Positions 49,328 through 62,030 of a stretch of 64,000 nt of DNA are shown piece after piece (positions within the stretch are counted from its first letter, which is position 1; every line of letters begins with the position of its first letter). Source of the stretch: JANXQG01 sp963719885 (GTDB lineage: Bacteria > Planctomycetota > Planctomycetia > Pirellulales > Thermoguttaceae). The translations under genes and the position numbers were made by a program. The notes under the pieces are model-generated. The model searched no databases. It worked only from the letters and a program-made list of their open reading frames with translations, and was not told where the DNA came from. Location: the NCBI GenBank assembly GCA_963719885.1, contig CAVRDP010000008.1, forward strand, positions 273,357 through 337,356. Direction: 5' to 3'.

Positions 49328-52300
49328 CTACCGGTCTCCGCCACCGAGCGATTCGTCCTGCCCGAATTCCGCAAACGCGAGATCGAGGGCGGCACGCCAA
49401 CGAGTTTTCTTCGCGGTGGTCTCAGCAACGTCGTCCGGGCTGTGGGCGAGGCCAAGGCTGCCGCGGTCGACTTGACCGGGGCCCTCTGCACCCGTGCCGG
49501 TCTCCTGCTGGCTTCCACCACCGAGCGGTTCCACCAGAGGGCCGGAGTCCACCGCCGCGGCGGCATAGTTCGCCAGCGTCGAATCACGGCTATCGGCCGG
49601 ACTGGTGAGGTTGTTTGCAGCGCCAGGCGCCGCCAGCTCTCCAACCAAGGGCGCGTCCGCGGTACCCACGCTCAGAGCGGCATCCACCACGTACGGCGCG
49701 GCGGACAGCGCGGCCCCGCCTGCGATCGCGAAGTCCTGCACGGTTGGGGCCTGGTCGCCCACGGCCGTCGTCGGCGCTGCGTCCGCGGCCGAACCGGAAT
49801 CGCTCGACCCCGCCATCGTCACGGCAGCGAACACATTCATCACGTTGGCCGGAACACTGGCATTGCCGCCCGTCGTTGCCGAATCGACGAGCGCTGCCGC
49901 GCTGGCCGGCGGGACCTGGCCCGTCGCCGGGAAGTTGCCGGCGACCAGGTCGGGCACGAGAAGATTGGCCACCGGCGTCCCCAGGCCGGTAACCAGGTTG
50001 TAGCCCGCGGCGGTGCTATAGCCGTTGCTGCCGCCGGTGATGACGTGGTAGTCGTTCTGCGACAGACCGTAGAGCGACTGTTGCGTTTGCGTGGGACCCG
50101 CGCTGTTCAGCGCCGCTTGCCCGGCGGCAGTCCGCCCCTGGTTCACCAACGCGATCATGCCGGCCCAGGCGGGGGCAGACAGACTGGTGCCGCCCACGAC
50201 CTCCCACGGGTCGCTGGGACCGAGATTGTAAGGGTCGGCGACCCAGGCCCCCGTGGCCGGATCGGCCACGAAGGATACGTCGGGCGTGGTGCGGCTGCCC
50301 GTGGACTGCACCCCCGCTTGGTAGGCCGGCTCGGCTTCGTATTGGCTGATGCCGCCGCCCGAACCGATGAAGGCGCCGGCCGAGGTCGAGAAATAGCCCC
50401 ATCCGGTTTCGCCGTTGTACGAGTTGTCGGCATTGAGCGTGAGACTGGTGCCGCCGACCGCCAGCACGTTGGGCGAGAAGGCCGGGTAGACCGGATCGGC
50501 TGCGCCGTAGTCGCCGGTGCTGGCCACGAAGGTCACGCCGGGGACGGCGAACGTGCCGTCATAAGCGGCTTCCTCGGCGGCCAAGACACTCTGGCCCTCG
50601 GCGAAGCCCCAGCTCATGGAGACCACCGACACGCCCGGCTGGGCGGCAGCCGTGGCCACGCCGGCCATCAAGTCGGCCAGCGACTGGCCCTTGGCCTCGA
50701 CCAGGATGATCTTGGCCGCGGGGGCGATCGCATGGGCCCACTCCACGTCCAGCGACTCCTCCACTTCCCAATTGTCGTTGCCCGGCCCGATCGGGTCGGT
50801 TTCGGGCAGCGACGTGGCCTGGCCGTTCTGATTGAGCACCGTGAGGAACGAGGTTGCCGGGCCGTACTGCTGATAGAGCGTCGGCCCGGATGTCGTCAGC
50901 CCGAACTGGCCGTCGAACGCATCGAGGGCCTGGTAGATCTGCGGGTCGTCGTAGGCATCGACGATGGCAATGGTCTGGCCCGTGCCGTCGAGGGAGAGGT
51001 CGTTGATGCCGTAGGCCGTGCGGATCTGGGCCGGGGTGTAGGCCGTGCCGCCGCTGGCCGCGACCAACTGGGCGATGGCGTTCCCGCTGATCGAGAGCGT
51101 ATCGACGACGAGGGTATCCTTGAGATTGGCGTTGCCGCTGAGGACGAGCTCCGCCGTCGGGGCGTCAACCGTGCCGGCCAGTCCGGCCATGGCGTTGCCA
51201 CTGAAGGAAAGTGCCTTCGCGTTGGCGCTGGGCTGGAAGATCAGGACCCCGGCGTCCGGCCCACTGCTGGCCGCGCTCAGGCTGAGCGTGCCGTTGCCGC
51301 TCAGGCTGATGCTGCCCGACGTGCTCCCGCTGGTGGTGTTGTCGATGAGCACGCTCGTGCCGCTGAGGTTGCCGTTGCCGCTGACCGTGAAGCCGCCCCC
51401 CTCGATGATGTAGGTGACGCCCGATCCGCTTAACGTGGCGTTGCCGCTCACTGTGACGCCGCCCGTACCGATGACGTAAACGCCAGGGTTCAGCGTCAGT
51501 TTGGCGTTGCCCGAGACGCTGATCTGGCTATAGAGGCCCTGGCTGATCGTCGCGGTGGAGTTGCCGCTGAGGCTCTCGGAGACGGGCGTACCCGTGTAGC
51601 TGGGAACGGTCGGCGCCGCCAGGCCGGCCAGCGGGTTGCCCGTCGCCGCCGGAGCGCCGGTCTTGGTGACCTTGGCGTTTCCGCTCTTGCTCACCCCGCC
51701 CACGACCTGCACGCTGGCGGCGGTGACCGTGGCGTTTCCGCTGGCCAAGATGGCGCTGGTGGAGTCGGAGTCCACCACGACGTTGCCGGAGGTGTTGATT
51801 TCGGCATTACCGGAGAGCGAGAGGGCCCCGCCGGCGGTCGGGTCCAGGACGTAGATCGAGCCAGTGGCAATCGAAACATTGATGGTCACGCTATCCGTCG
51901 CCGTGGCGTAGTCGACGCTGTTGGCGGGCGTGAAAGTCACCGACAGGGTCTGCGTGCCCACGGGCAGGATCGTGCCGGCGGCCGGCGAGTAGACAAAGTT
52001 CCCCAAGACGTTGGCTGTGGCGCCCAATTGCACGCTGCTCAAAGCCGTGCCGTAAGTAATGGCTGTCGGTGTTGCCCAAGTGACCGTCGGCGCGGCCTTG
52101 TTCACCGTTATCGCCACGGTCGTGCTGGCCGGGGTGTAATCGGTCGAATCGTTGGGTGTGAAGGTCACGTTCTCCAGGTAGGCCGTGCTGCTGGCATTAA
52201 GCACCGTACCCGCCGCAGAGCTGTAGGTAAACGTGCCCGGAACACTAACCTGGGTGCCGCCCACCGTCCAAGTCGCCGTGCCGCTGAGTTGGCTGTTGGC

Positions 52301-55300
52301 CAAGGCCGTGCCGTAGGTCAGCGTCACGGGATTGACCGTGACATTCGCCGGGGTGGCCCGATTGACCGTGATGGGTACACTGTACGTCACGCTTGCGTAG
52401 TCGGTAGTGTCGGTAGGCGTGAAGGTCGCCGAGAGGGTCTGCGTCCCCGCCCCCAGCACGGCGTCCGCGGCGGGCGTGTAGGCGAAAGTCCCGTCCACGT
52501 TGGCGTTGGCGTCCAGTTGGGTGCCGCTGAGGGCCGTGCCGTAAGTGATATTCGCCGGCGCGGTCCAGGCGATGGTCGGCGTCCCCTGCACCAATATGTT
52601 GCCCGCGGTGGAAACTGGACTGGACGTGTTGTTCTCAATGAACTCGCCCGTGCCGTTGATGACCAGCGTGTCCGGATCGGCAACGGTGCCTAGATTCACT
52701 GTGCCGCCGTCGATCTCGATGGCTGGTTCCGTGTAGCCGGTGCTCGATTCGATCGTGTCGTTAAGCAGCGTGAGGTTGCCGCCGGTGACCAGAATCGTGG
52801 GGGCCGCCCCAGACTCCGTAAACGTCGCGCCTTCGACGATCACATTGCCCGACGTGACGGTAAGCGCCGGGATATCGGGATCAATGGTCCCCCCGTTAAC
52901 CTGAATGACCAAGGTCACGCCCGGCTGCAGGCTCAATGTTTGGCTCGTGTAGGTCGTGCTCCCGCTGAGGTTCAGCGTAACAGTGACCGGCGTCATCGTC
53001 CCGTTGACCCTCGGCTCGACGAGCGAATTCAGGGCGGTGATCAGCCCCGAGGCGTCGTCGGCCGTCACGGCCTGTAGCGTGACGGTGGCCGGCTGGCTCG
53101 CCGCCGCCTCGTCGGTCGCCGCCGTCCGCACCGCCGTCTGTAAGTCCGCATCGATGGTGCCGTCGGTCACGGACAGGTCGGGAACGACTTGCAGCTCCAC
53201 GACGCCGCTGCCGCTGGAAACGAAATTGATCGGATCGCCGTTGTATTGCGCCGTGATGTCCTGCGTTGTGGACGCGCCGGTCGTATTGCTGAAGCTTGTG
53301 CTCAACACGGCCGTGCCGCCGGGGCCCACCGCCGCCGTCCCCAAGGCCGTACCGTCGTCGTAGAAGGTCACCGGGCCGTCGGGCGTGCCCGCGGCAGAGG
53401 TAACCGTGGCGGTCAATGTCACCGGCTGCCCGGTGAGCACGACGGTCGACGAGGCGGCAACCGTCGTCGACGTGGCGGCCGCGCTGACGCTGAACGTCCC
53501 GGAAGGCTCCTGCGCAACCGCGTCCCCGGCCCCGGCCGAGAAGTCCGAGGTGTCGCCCGTGCTGAGGTTGGTCGCCGTCGCCGTGATCGTATCGCCTGCC
53601 GCGACCGCGGCGAAATAGGCGGAACCGCTGAGGGGGTCGCCGTTGGAATCGGTCTTGACCGTGACGGCCCCCAGCCACGTCTGGCCGACGGCGGAGTTGT
53701 CGTAGAAGTCGAGTTGGAAACTCGTCGAGGGCAACGGCTCATTGCTCGTGCCGTCGAAGGCCGTGGCCGCAAAGCTCCATTGGACCTGCGTATAGGTCGA
53801 GTCGGTTTCCGCCGACGCGATCGTTGGCGAACTCTGGTAATCGTTGGCCCAGTACGCCGGCGGCTCGGCGTAGTCCGTGGAGTCCAGGGGCGCATCGCTC
53901 GGCAAGATCACGGGATGATCGCCGTATCCCCCGGGGCGCCGCTGTCCCAGAACTCGGCGCCCAGGTCGATCCCCGGGCCGGAGTTGCCGTAGATCGAGTT
54001 CTGCTCGAAGGTATTGCCGACGGTGTCGTAGGAACCGGCATAGTATCCGCCCGGGGAATAGCTCACCACCGCGATTCCCGGCCCGCCGCTGAAGGTGTAG
54101 GCGCCGGCATTGCCGGCGCCGTTGGCGGCGATCGTGTTCCCGACGAACTGATTGGCGTCCGCGGGCGAACTCGGCGCCGTGTCGCCCATGATTGCGATGC
54201 CGCAGACCACGTTGGACTCGATCATGTTGTCGTCCACGACGTTGCCGGTGTCCGCGCCGAGGGCGATGCCTAAGCCGACGTAGGGGTGGTCGGCAATCAC
54301 ATTCTGCTGGATCGTGTCGGCAACCTGGCCGGACAGCAGCAAGACGCCGAAATCGGCCGCTCCTTGGGGAGCGTCGCTGCCCGCCGGCGGCAAGACCGCC
54401 GTCCGCCCGTCGCATTGGGTGCCGATCGAATTGCCGATCAGGTCGTCGTGGCTCCCCATGCCAACGTCCCACGTCAAGTCGACATCGAGGACCAGCGGCA
54501 GTTCCCCGTCGTTGCCGGAGATTACGTTTGCCGCGGCCGGGACGGTCCCTCCCACCAGGTCGTAGTTCCCCAGGCCGACACCCGTGCTGCCGTTGCCGAT
54601 GGAGGTCGTGCCCGCGGCGTCGAGGCCGACAAAGTTCCCGGCGATCACGTCGTGGGGACCGGCACTGATGCCTTCCCCGCTGCCGTTGATGTAATTCCCG
54701 GAAATCACGTTGCGCTCTCCGCGGCATAGAGGGCCGTTCCCGAGGCATAGGGCGCCAACGCGGCGGCGATTCCGCCGTCGATCCCGCCGGCGATCGTGGT
54801 GTCGTCGATGCCCACGGTATCGCCGGCGGCATTCCCGAGGCTCAGTTGCGCGCTGCTGCCGATCAGGGTGTACGCGCCGGCGGAAATTCCGGCGACGTTT
54901 CCGTTGGGAGCGCCCTCGAACCCCTCGCCGCCCGTGTCCGTGCCGATGAAATCGCCGGCGATGATATTGCCGACGTCGCCGCTTGCGCCGCCGACTTGGA
55001 TTGCCCAATCGCCTTGCCCGGTAAAGCCGGCGATCGCCAGTCCCTGCACCACGCAATGCCCGGCGTCGATTGTCAAGCCGTTGACGTTCGGCGTGCTCCC
55101 CAGGCCGGCTCCGTCGATCTCGACCTGGAGCACGGCATTATCGGCCTGGCCGATTCCGGCGCTATTGGGCGATCCGCCGCTCTGACTGTAGCCGTCGATG
55201 ATGGTGGGAACGGTGATGGCGGGCAGTTCGCCCAGCGCAGGGGCACACGTTGATCACCTGCGGACCGCTGCCCGAGATGGCGAAGGCGATCGTGTTGGGG

Positions 55301-58300
55301 CCGCTGAGCGCGGTGTCCAGGGCGGTGATGGCGTCGCGGAGGCTAATCGGCTCGTCCGCCGCCGCGGCATTCTGAAGGTCGCTGACGCTGTCCGAGTACC
55401 AGTCCAGGGTGTCGGTGGCCGTGGTCACGGTGACGGTGACCGGGGCGAGCGTAGAGGACGGCAGGCTGACCAGCGTTTCGTTGACCTCCACAGTGTTCCC
55501 GTAGACCGGGATCGGGACGCCGGAGGTGTTGTAGGCCAACTGGCCTCCGCCGTTGACCTCCAGAGTGTTCCCCCCGGGGCTGCCGCCATTTCCCAGGTCG
55601 ACCGTGCCGCCGGTGACCTCGAAGGCCGGCTCGTTGGAACCGGTGCTCGAGGCGACGGTATCGTCGCGGAGGGTGAGCGAGCCGCCGCTGACCAGGATCG
55701 TGGGGGCGGCGCTGGCGGTGGAAAAACTCGCATTTTCCACCTCCAGAATGCCCGTGGTGAGCGTTAGGGCGGGCGAGTGGCCGACGAACGTGGTGCTCGT
55801 GCCGTTGCCGACGAGCACCAGGGTCACGCCCGGCTGGAGGGCGATATCGGCGTCGTTGTACGTCGTGTCCGCGGCCAAATCGAGCGTGACGATTACCGGC
55901 TGCGGTGAACCGTTGTTGACTGGGGGCGTGAGCGCGTTGACGGCGGTGATCAGGTTCGTCAGGTCGTTGGCCGTGGGGGCCTGGAGCGTGAAGGTGGGCG
56001 ACACGGCGGCAACATTTTCCAAGTCCGCGGCAGTCACGTCGGAGGTCTGGGTCGCGGCGAGGATCTGCAGCGGCGAGGCAGGCAGAACCTCCCGGACCCG
56101 GTAATTGCCTGTATCCGCGATGAAGAGGTCGCCGGCGGCGTTCACCGCCAGGCCCGTGGGAAACGACGACGACGCTAGGGCGGCCGGCCCATAATCGCCC
56201 GAGTAGCCCGACGTCCCATTTCCGGCGAACGTGATGATGTTCCCGTTGGTCACGCCGGCATCGATGCCCTGGACCCCGATGATGTCATTGGCATCGATTT
56301 CCTGGACCACGTTGTTGGAGGAATTTGCAATGTACAGATCGCCGGCCGCATCGACAGCCACTCCGCCTATCTGCGTAGCGGTGAAGTCCGTAACGGTGAA
56401 GACGTTTTGGTATTGGTACCCCCCGCTCTGGGTTAGGTCGACGTATGCGACGGCACCCACGCGTCCTAGGCTGAAGTAGAGCCGCTGCGCATCATAAGCG
56501 AGACTCGTCGAGCCAAGTGACGGCGTATTCTCTCTGGGAACGGCTACCCCGGCCGTGAATTCAATCGTGTCATCGGGGCTTACCTCGAGGATCGCGTTCT
56601 GGTACCAATTTTGGTTTTGGTCCATAACGGCAACTTGGTCATGAACGGCAGCACCCACGGCAACAAAAACGTCGCCTTGGCTGTCTACCGCAATCGCCTC
56701 CGGCAATGCCACCGGGGTAGAGGTCGCTGCTTGGCCGTCATAGTAGGTGCCAGGGGGGTCGGTATCGTCTCCGGCAATCGTAATCATGCCGCCGTTGCAA
56801 ACCGGTTGGCCAAATTTCGTCTCCCAACTGCCGGTCAGGTTGAGCATTTTGACCAGATTGGCGCCGGTATCGGCAATGTAAAGATTGCCATCGGCATACG
56901 CGACGGCCTCGGGTTGGTCCAAGCCGCTTGCCACCGTGGTAATTATGCCGTTCGGCGTTACCTCGCGGATCGCATCATTCGCGGCATCGGCGATGAACAG
57001 ATCGCCCGCTGCATCAACCGCCAGGCTGGTCGGTACTACCTTTCCCGGCGCAATGTTTCCTAGGGCGATGGAGGCGGTCTGAGCGGGGAAACCATCGCCG
57101 CTGTCAGCGTCCGTCCCGTTTCCCGCGACCGTGATAATCGTGGGGGCCAATCCCACGGCGCTGCTGCCGCCATTGCTGGTATCACCGCTGTAGGTCGCCG
57201 TGATGGTGTACGTTCCATAGGGGAGCGTCACGTTCGGCAGGGTAGCCACGCCGCCAACGAGACATTTTGTGCCCAAATCGGCGCCAGTCGTGGTGTTGAC
57301 GAAATCGACAGTTCCAGTCGGTGTGCCGGTGCCAGGGGCGTCAACAGAAACCGTGGCCGACAAGGTCACCGGCTGGCCGCTGATGGCCACCGTGGGCGAG
57401 GCCTGCAGCGAGGTGGTGGTGGGATTGAGGACCGTAACGCTGGTGCAGCCGCTGTTGGCCGCGAAGTTCGGATCGCCCGAGTAATTGGCGGTGATCGTCT
57501 GCGCTCCCGTCAAGTCGACATCGGCGCCCAGTGCGTCGATGGTCAGTGTCGCGACTCCGTTGCAGTCAAGAGTCGCGTCACCCAAATCGGTTTGTGCCGT
57601 GACATCGAAGAAATCAACGTCGCCGGTCGGCGTCGTGTTTCCGCCGGTATCGTCCGCCACCGTGGCCGTGAAGGTGACTGGCTGGTCCCAGCTCGAAACC
57701 GCCGGCGACGCGGTAAGCGCAACCGTGGTGGCCCCCACCGGCAGCACGGCACTGCTGCCGCCGAAGATGTTCGGGACGCCGTTGTAGGTCGAAGTGATGG
57801 TATAGGTCCCCGGGGGGAAGTTCACATTGGTCAGGGGCAGGGTAGCCGTGGCATTGGGGTCGTTGCTATCGGGGACGAGGGCGCGGTGCCCAACGGCCCG
57901 CTCGCATCGGAGAAGGTCACGCAGCCGTCGGGCGTGCCGCTGCCCGGGTAATTGACGCCGACCGTGGCTGTCAAGGTCAGCGGCTGGCCGTTGATCGGGA
58001 TCGTGGGCAAGGCCTGCAATGAGGTCGCGGTGGGATTAATGGCCACGCTGAACGTGCTCGTGCTGGCGCTTGTTGAAGCGCCGCCCGTATTGCTGACTAC
58101 GACCTCAAAGGCCTGGTTGCTCAGCGCCTCGGCATAGGTGTAGGATAATTGCACGTCGAAGCCGCCGTTCGGGTCGGGCACGATCTGGCCGCTGGCGCCC
58201 GGTGCATTGGTGATGCCTGGGCCGTTGACCACGCCGTTGCTGTTGAGCGTCACGCTGTTGCCATCGCCGAGGGTGACCACGGCGGTGTAATCGGCGGAAT

Positions 58301-59636
58301 TGCTGTCGAGGCCGCTGAACTGGAGCACGGTGGCGTTGTTGAATGCCTGTCCCGCGGTGACGCTGGGCGGGGTCAGGGCGCCGGCCGTGATTGCCGGGAT
58401 CTCAAACACCGTGCCGTAACCCGCTGGGTATCCGTAGGCCACATTTTGTGCAGCGCCCAACAGATCTCCGTGGCTGTCCACAAACAGGCTGGAGGGGGCA
58501 GCTAAGCCGCCGCCGCCATCAAAAGGATAGGGAACGATGTCCCAGAATCCCGCAACCTGGGTGTAGGTCCCACTACCGGCCGCGACCTCGAATACCGATG
58601 AAACTTCCTGGGAGGCACCGACGGGATAGTAGTTGTTGGGGGGGTTGTCTACGCCGTAGTTGGCCGAACCAAACAGATCGCCGCTACTGTCTCGCGTAAG
58701 GATAGTCGTGGGGATTTCGAGATTGTTGGCGAGGATGCTGATTGCGCCGCCGTTTTCCGGCATCTCGAATACGGTTCCTTTGCCATATTGGCCGCCTTCA
58801 GTCGTTGCACCGTAAAGGTTGCCGCTGCTGTCGGCGATAAGCCCTCCAACGGGCCCACCACCCGTGGGACAACTAGAAGTGTTGAAGGAGACGAGTGTAC
58901 TCACGGTGCCGTTGCCCGCCACCACCTCGAACACCGAGCCATCGCTATATTCACCGCCGTTCCCGGTCGTGCCGAAGACGTTGCCGTTGGCGTCGGCAAC
59001 GACGCTGGGGTTGGGGGAGCCGTCCAGTGCGGTATTGAACGTGGCGAGCGTGGTAACGGTATTGCTGTCATTTGCGACCTCATAAACTATGGTACTGCCG
59101 CCCCCAACGGAATTGGCGACGCCGTAGAGATTGCCGTTGCCGTCCACGAAAGGAGTTCCTTGGGGACTTTCCCCATTAAATGGGGCGAGAGGGGTGATTG
59201 CTCCGCCACTGCCGGCCCCTATCTTGAACGCGGTGCCATCGTTATATAGACCGCCCTCGGACGTCGTGCCGAAAATGTTGTTTTGGCCGTCGATCGCAAT
59301 ACCTTGTGGCAAGGAACCACTCGCCCCGCCGAAGGATGCGAAGGTTGTGGGGGAGTGGCTTCCGGCGGCGAGTTCGTACAGGGAGTTGGTATTTGAGGCT
59401 ACGCCGAAGAGGTTTCCGTGGCTGTCCTCGACAACCCCTCCCTGCGGTGCTCCTAGGGGATCGAAAGGGGAAATGTTGGCCACGATCGTGGGGCTGGGGC
59501 TGACTGAGAGCAACCTACGATTTTCCAACGCCTCGACATTTAGTCGTCGTTCTCTGGGCCGTTGTACCGGCTGCCAACGCCTCCGGCTTGTTCGCGGCCG
59601 GCCCAGCCAATGCTGTCGCAGTTCGTTCAAGCACAT
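49328..59636 (-). pseudogene. Giant LEPR-XLL surface protein with beta-propeller, Ig-like, beta-helix and S53 sedolisin domains; four frameshifts
   Basis: ATG 59636 preceded by AAGGAG. About 3,430 residues. RRLNVEALENRRLLS (33-45) is a LEPR-XLL N-terminus. GloVer-type tandem repeats follow to ~420 (NLYGATTEGGQYGKGTVFEM), then Ig-like repeats (~540-790), NHL-like blades (~790-1130), beta-helix segments (to ~1910; NVISGNYINGSGEGISAGPH), Ig-like and MBG-type repeats (~1910-2590; ITYGTALSGTQLDANANVDG), and an SGN-rich repeat region (~2600-2860; SGNATLSGSG). A sedolisin domain (~2865-3235) has Glu and Asp in WEVEESLDVEWAHAIAPAAK and Ser in GGTSLSAPAWAGM. Breaks lie near 57835, 55225, 54715 and 53910. 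It begins 11 bases after the delta-60 gene. Likely secreted, self-processing adhesin or protease. Confidence 0.75.
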
Positions 59637-59647
59637 GATGTTTCTCC

Positions 59648-60946
59648 TTAGAAAGTCTTGTCCGGGGTACCGTTGGAGTTATAGCGCACGACGGCGTTTA
59701 CCTCGTCCTCGTTGCAGCCCACGGCCACGATCTGGCCGTTGGATTGAATCTGCACCGAGTGGGCAATTTCATAGGGGGAATAGGCAAAATCGTCGGCATA
59801 ACCCTGCCCGTTGAAAACTCCCCCGCTGGAGCCGAACGTCTTGTCCAGGGCGCCGGCCGAGGTAAAGCGGGCAACGACCAAATTTCCGTCGTACAAACCC
59901 CGGAAACGCCGGAGACAACGATATTGCCCGCGCCGTCAATGGCCGCCGCGCAGGCCGTCGACGCGAAGCTTTCCGTGACATAGCCATTGCCGTTGGCGAA
60001 TGTCGCATCCAAGTCGCCGTCGGCCGTGAAACGGGCGAGGACCATGTCGCCATCGCAGTCGCCCGCGACCACGATATTATCGTTCGCGTCGATCGTGATG
60101 CCGTTGAGATGGGTGTTTTGGTTGCCGATGGCCAACGTCACGATGCCGTTGGATCCGAAGGTCGTATCGAGCTTCCCATTGGCGGTGTAGCGGATCAAGG
60201 CCAGGCTCGCAAGCTCGCTGCTTGAAAAGAATTCTGCGCCGACGACGATGCTGCCGTCGGACTGCAGTGCGACGTCTTGTACGTCAGTGTTGAGAGCCGG
60301 CGAGGCGGTGCTGAGCGTGCCGCCGGAGCCGAAGGTTGAATCCAGTACACCGCTGCTGGTGTACCTCGCCAGGACAATCGGGCTGCCGTTCGTAGAATAG
60401 CCCCCGGCGACCACGATGTTTTCGTTGCTCCCGCTGGCTTGCAGGACGATGGCTTTTATTGCTGCATCGAACTTGAAATTGGTCTTGACGATCCCGGTCT
60501 TGTTGAAGGTCGTGTCCAAAGCCCCGTTGGTGTCATAGCGCACCAGCGCGAAGCCCTGGCCAATAGTCAAATTCTTGCCCTTGCCCGTTTCATAGATGCA
60601 CTGCCCGCCCGAGAGGAGTTTGCCGTCGGAATCGACGGCGCAGGCGTTGGGCCATTGCTGCCAGCCTTCGCCGGTGACATCGGTCGCCACGAATCCGCCC
60701 CCGAAGGCCTTGTTGAGCGTGCCGCTGTAGGAAACGCTGGAGGCCACGAATTCACCCATGCTGGTCACGCCGGCCCCCACCACCATCACGTCGTCCGTTA
60801 CGAGGTCCAGCGCTGCGACACATCGCCCCCCAGCCTTCGCCGGACGTAGGCAGGACGACCACCTGGGCGAAGGCCGCCCTCACCCCCAGGCCGAATGCGA
60901 AAAACGTCATCAGGCCGACGGCCAGCCGATAGCGATTCTTGAACAT
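59648..60946 (-). pseudogene. Secreted delta-60 repeat propeller protein, two frameshifts
   Basis: ATG 60946 preceded by AAGGAG, with signal peptide (LAVGLMTFFAFGLGVRAAFA). Repeats of the delta-60 type occur about every 50-60 residues: LARYTSSGVLDSTFGSGGTL, LIRYTANGKLDTTFGSNGIV, LARFTADGDLDATFANGNGY, VARFTSAGALDKTFGSSGGV. The frame shifts near 60830 and near 59890; each needs one base. About 432 residues. Delta-60 proteins are exported and presumed surface-associated. The gene heads a two-gene unit with the giant protein and is divergent from the ECF sigma gene. Confidence 0.75.
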
Positions 60947-61329
60947 CTCTTGGTACTCCTTATCCTCAGCATGGTCTGCGGCGTAATGAAAATGTCATCG
61001 TCCCGGGCGGGCAGACCAGGCCGCCGGGAGATGCCGGGCCGGCGGCTGTTTTGCTCGGTCGCGAGGACTCGCCGGCACTCTATCTCCGTAAACGCTAAAC
61101 GCAAGTCCGACCCGCCAGATAAATTTTTTGTCGGGAAATTCAGTCAATATTCGAGATCGCCGATACGACGTAACCAATTGATACCAAAGAGGTTCCTTCT
61201 CCAGGGAAGGAACTTCTCTGCGATCGTGCGGTGGGCGAATGTCGCTACGGCCTCACCCTTCGGCTTGACGACTTCCATAAGATTTGGAGTCTAAGAGTGA
61301 GGAGTGTTTCCCTTTATCGGGGGATTGGT
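60947..61329. promoter_or_regulatory. Divergent intergenic region between the delta-60 gene and the ECF sigma gene
   Basis: 383 bases with no gene. It contains an AT-rich patch (61118-61160). On the minus strand TTGACT lies 17-19 bases before TTTATC/TTATCT and could drive the delta-60/giant unit with a ~200-nt leader. GC-rich hairpin-forming sequence lies around 61000-61060. Confidence 0.35.
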
Positions 61330-61971
61330 ATGGCATCCGCTGGTTCGGTTACGCATTGGATTCAAAAGGTCCGCCAGGGCGATTCGGCGGCCGCCGAGGG
61401 CCTTTGGAAGCGCTATTTCCCCCGACTCGTGCAGTTGGCACGAAAGAAACTTCAGGGTCTGCCCGGGCAGATGGCCGACGAGGAAGACGTCGCGCTGAGT
61501 GCCCTGAACCGCTTTTACCAGGCGGCTGAAGAGGGCCGCTATCCCGATTTGGCGGACCGCGACGGCCTTTGGCGTTTACTATTACAGATCACCACGCACC
61601 GCGTGATTGATTTGAGGCGTCGTGAAAACCGTCAGCGGCGCGGCGGCGGCCAGGGCGGCTTGAATGCCAGTCGTAACCGCGCCGAAGCGGCGATCGATCA
61701 GTCGCCGATTTCCCAAGCGGCGGACGATACCCCCACTCCCGAGCTCGCGGCAATGATGGCAGACCAGTGTCAACGGCTCCTGGAAGAACTCCATGACGGG
61801 GAATTGCAGGCGATTGTCGCGGCGAAAATCGACGGGGCCAGCAACGCCGAAATTGCCGCGCAACGGAACTGCTCGCAGCGGACCGTCGAACGCCGCCTGA
61901 GATTGATTCGCGACAAGTGGAAACATTTGCATGCGCAGGAAAAGCAGGAGCAAGGACCGGCCAATCAATAA
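61330..61971 (+). CDS. ECF-type sigma factor of the Planctomycetes family (Sigma70_ECF, PF07638-like)
   Basis: 213 residues from the ATG at 61330. Region 2 includes WIQKVRQGDSAAAEGLWKRY and FPRLVQLARKKLQGLPGQMA; the -10 recognition helix follows in EEDVALSALNRFYQAAEEGR. The linker is rich in Gly, Arg and Gln. The region 4 helix-turn-helix is DGASNAEIAAQRNCSQRTVE followed by RRLRLIRDKW. These sigma factors lack a classical anti-sigma partner and are often found beside surface-protein genes. Here it is divergent from the delta-60/giant unit, which may be its target. An in-frame upstream start (61231) would add sequence without family similarity. Intact. Confidence 0.9.
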   Translation: MASAGSVTHWIQKVRQGDSAAAEGLWKRYFPRLVQLARKKLQGLPGQMADEEDVALSALNRFYQAAEEGRYPDLADRDGLWRLLLQITTHRVIDLRRRENRQRRGGGQGGLNASRNRAEAAIDQSPISQAADDTPTPELAAMMADQCQRLLEELHDGELQAIVAAKIDGASNAEIAAQRNCSQRTVERRLRLIRDKWKHLHAQEKQEQGPANQ

Positions 61972-62030
61972 CTGCCGCGGGATGCTTGCGACCCCGGCCA
62001 GCTTGCCTGGCCGGTGAACGAGGCTGAACG

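Noticed and set aside
49442..51433. A 663-codon open frame on the plus strand opposite the sedolisin region
   Set aside because: The minus strand encodes clear sedolisin motifs. The plus frame is Arg/Gly-rich antisense with no family features.
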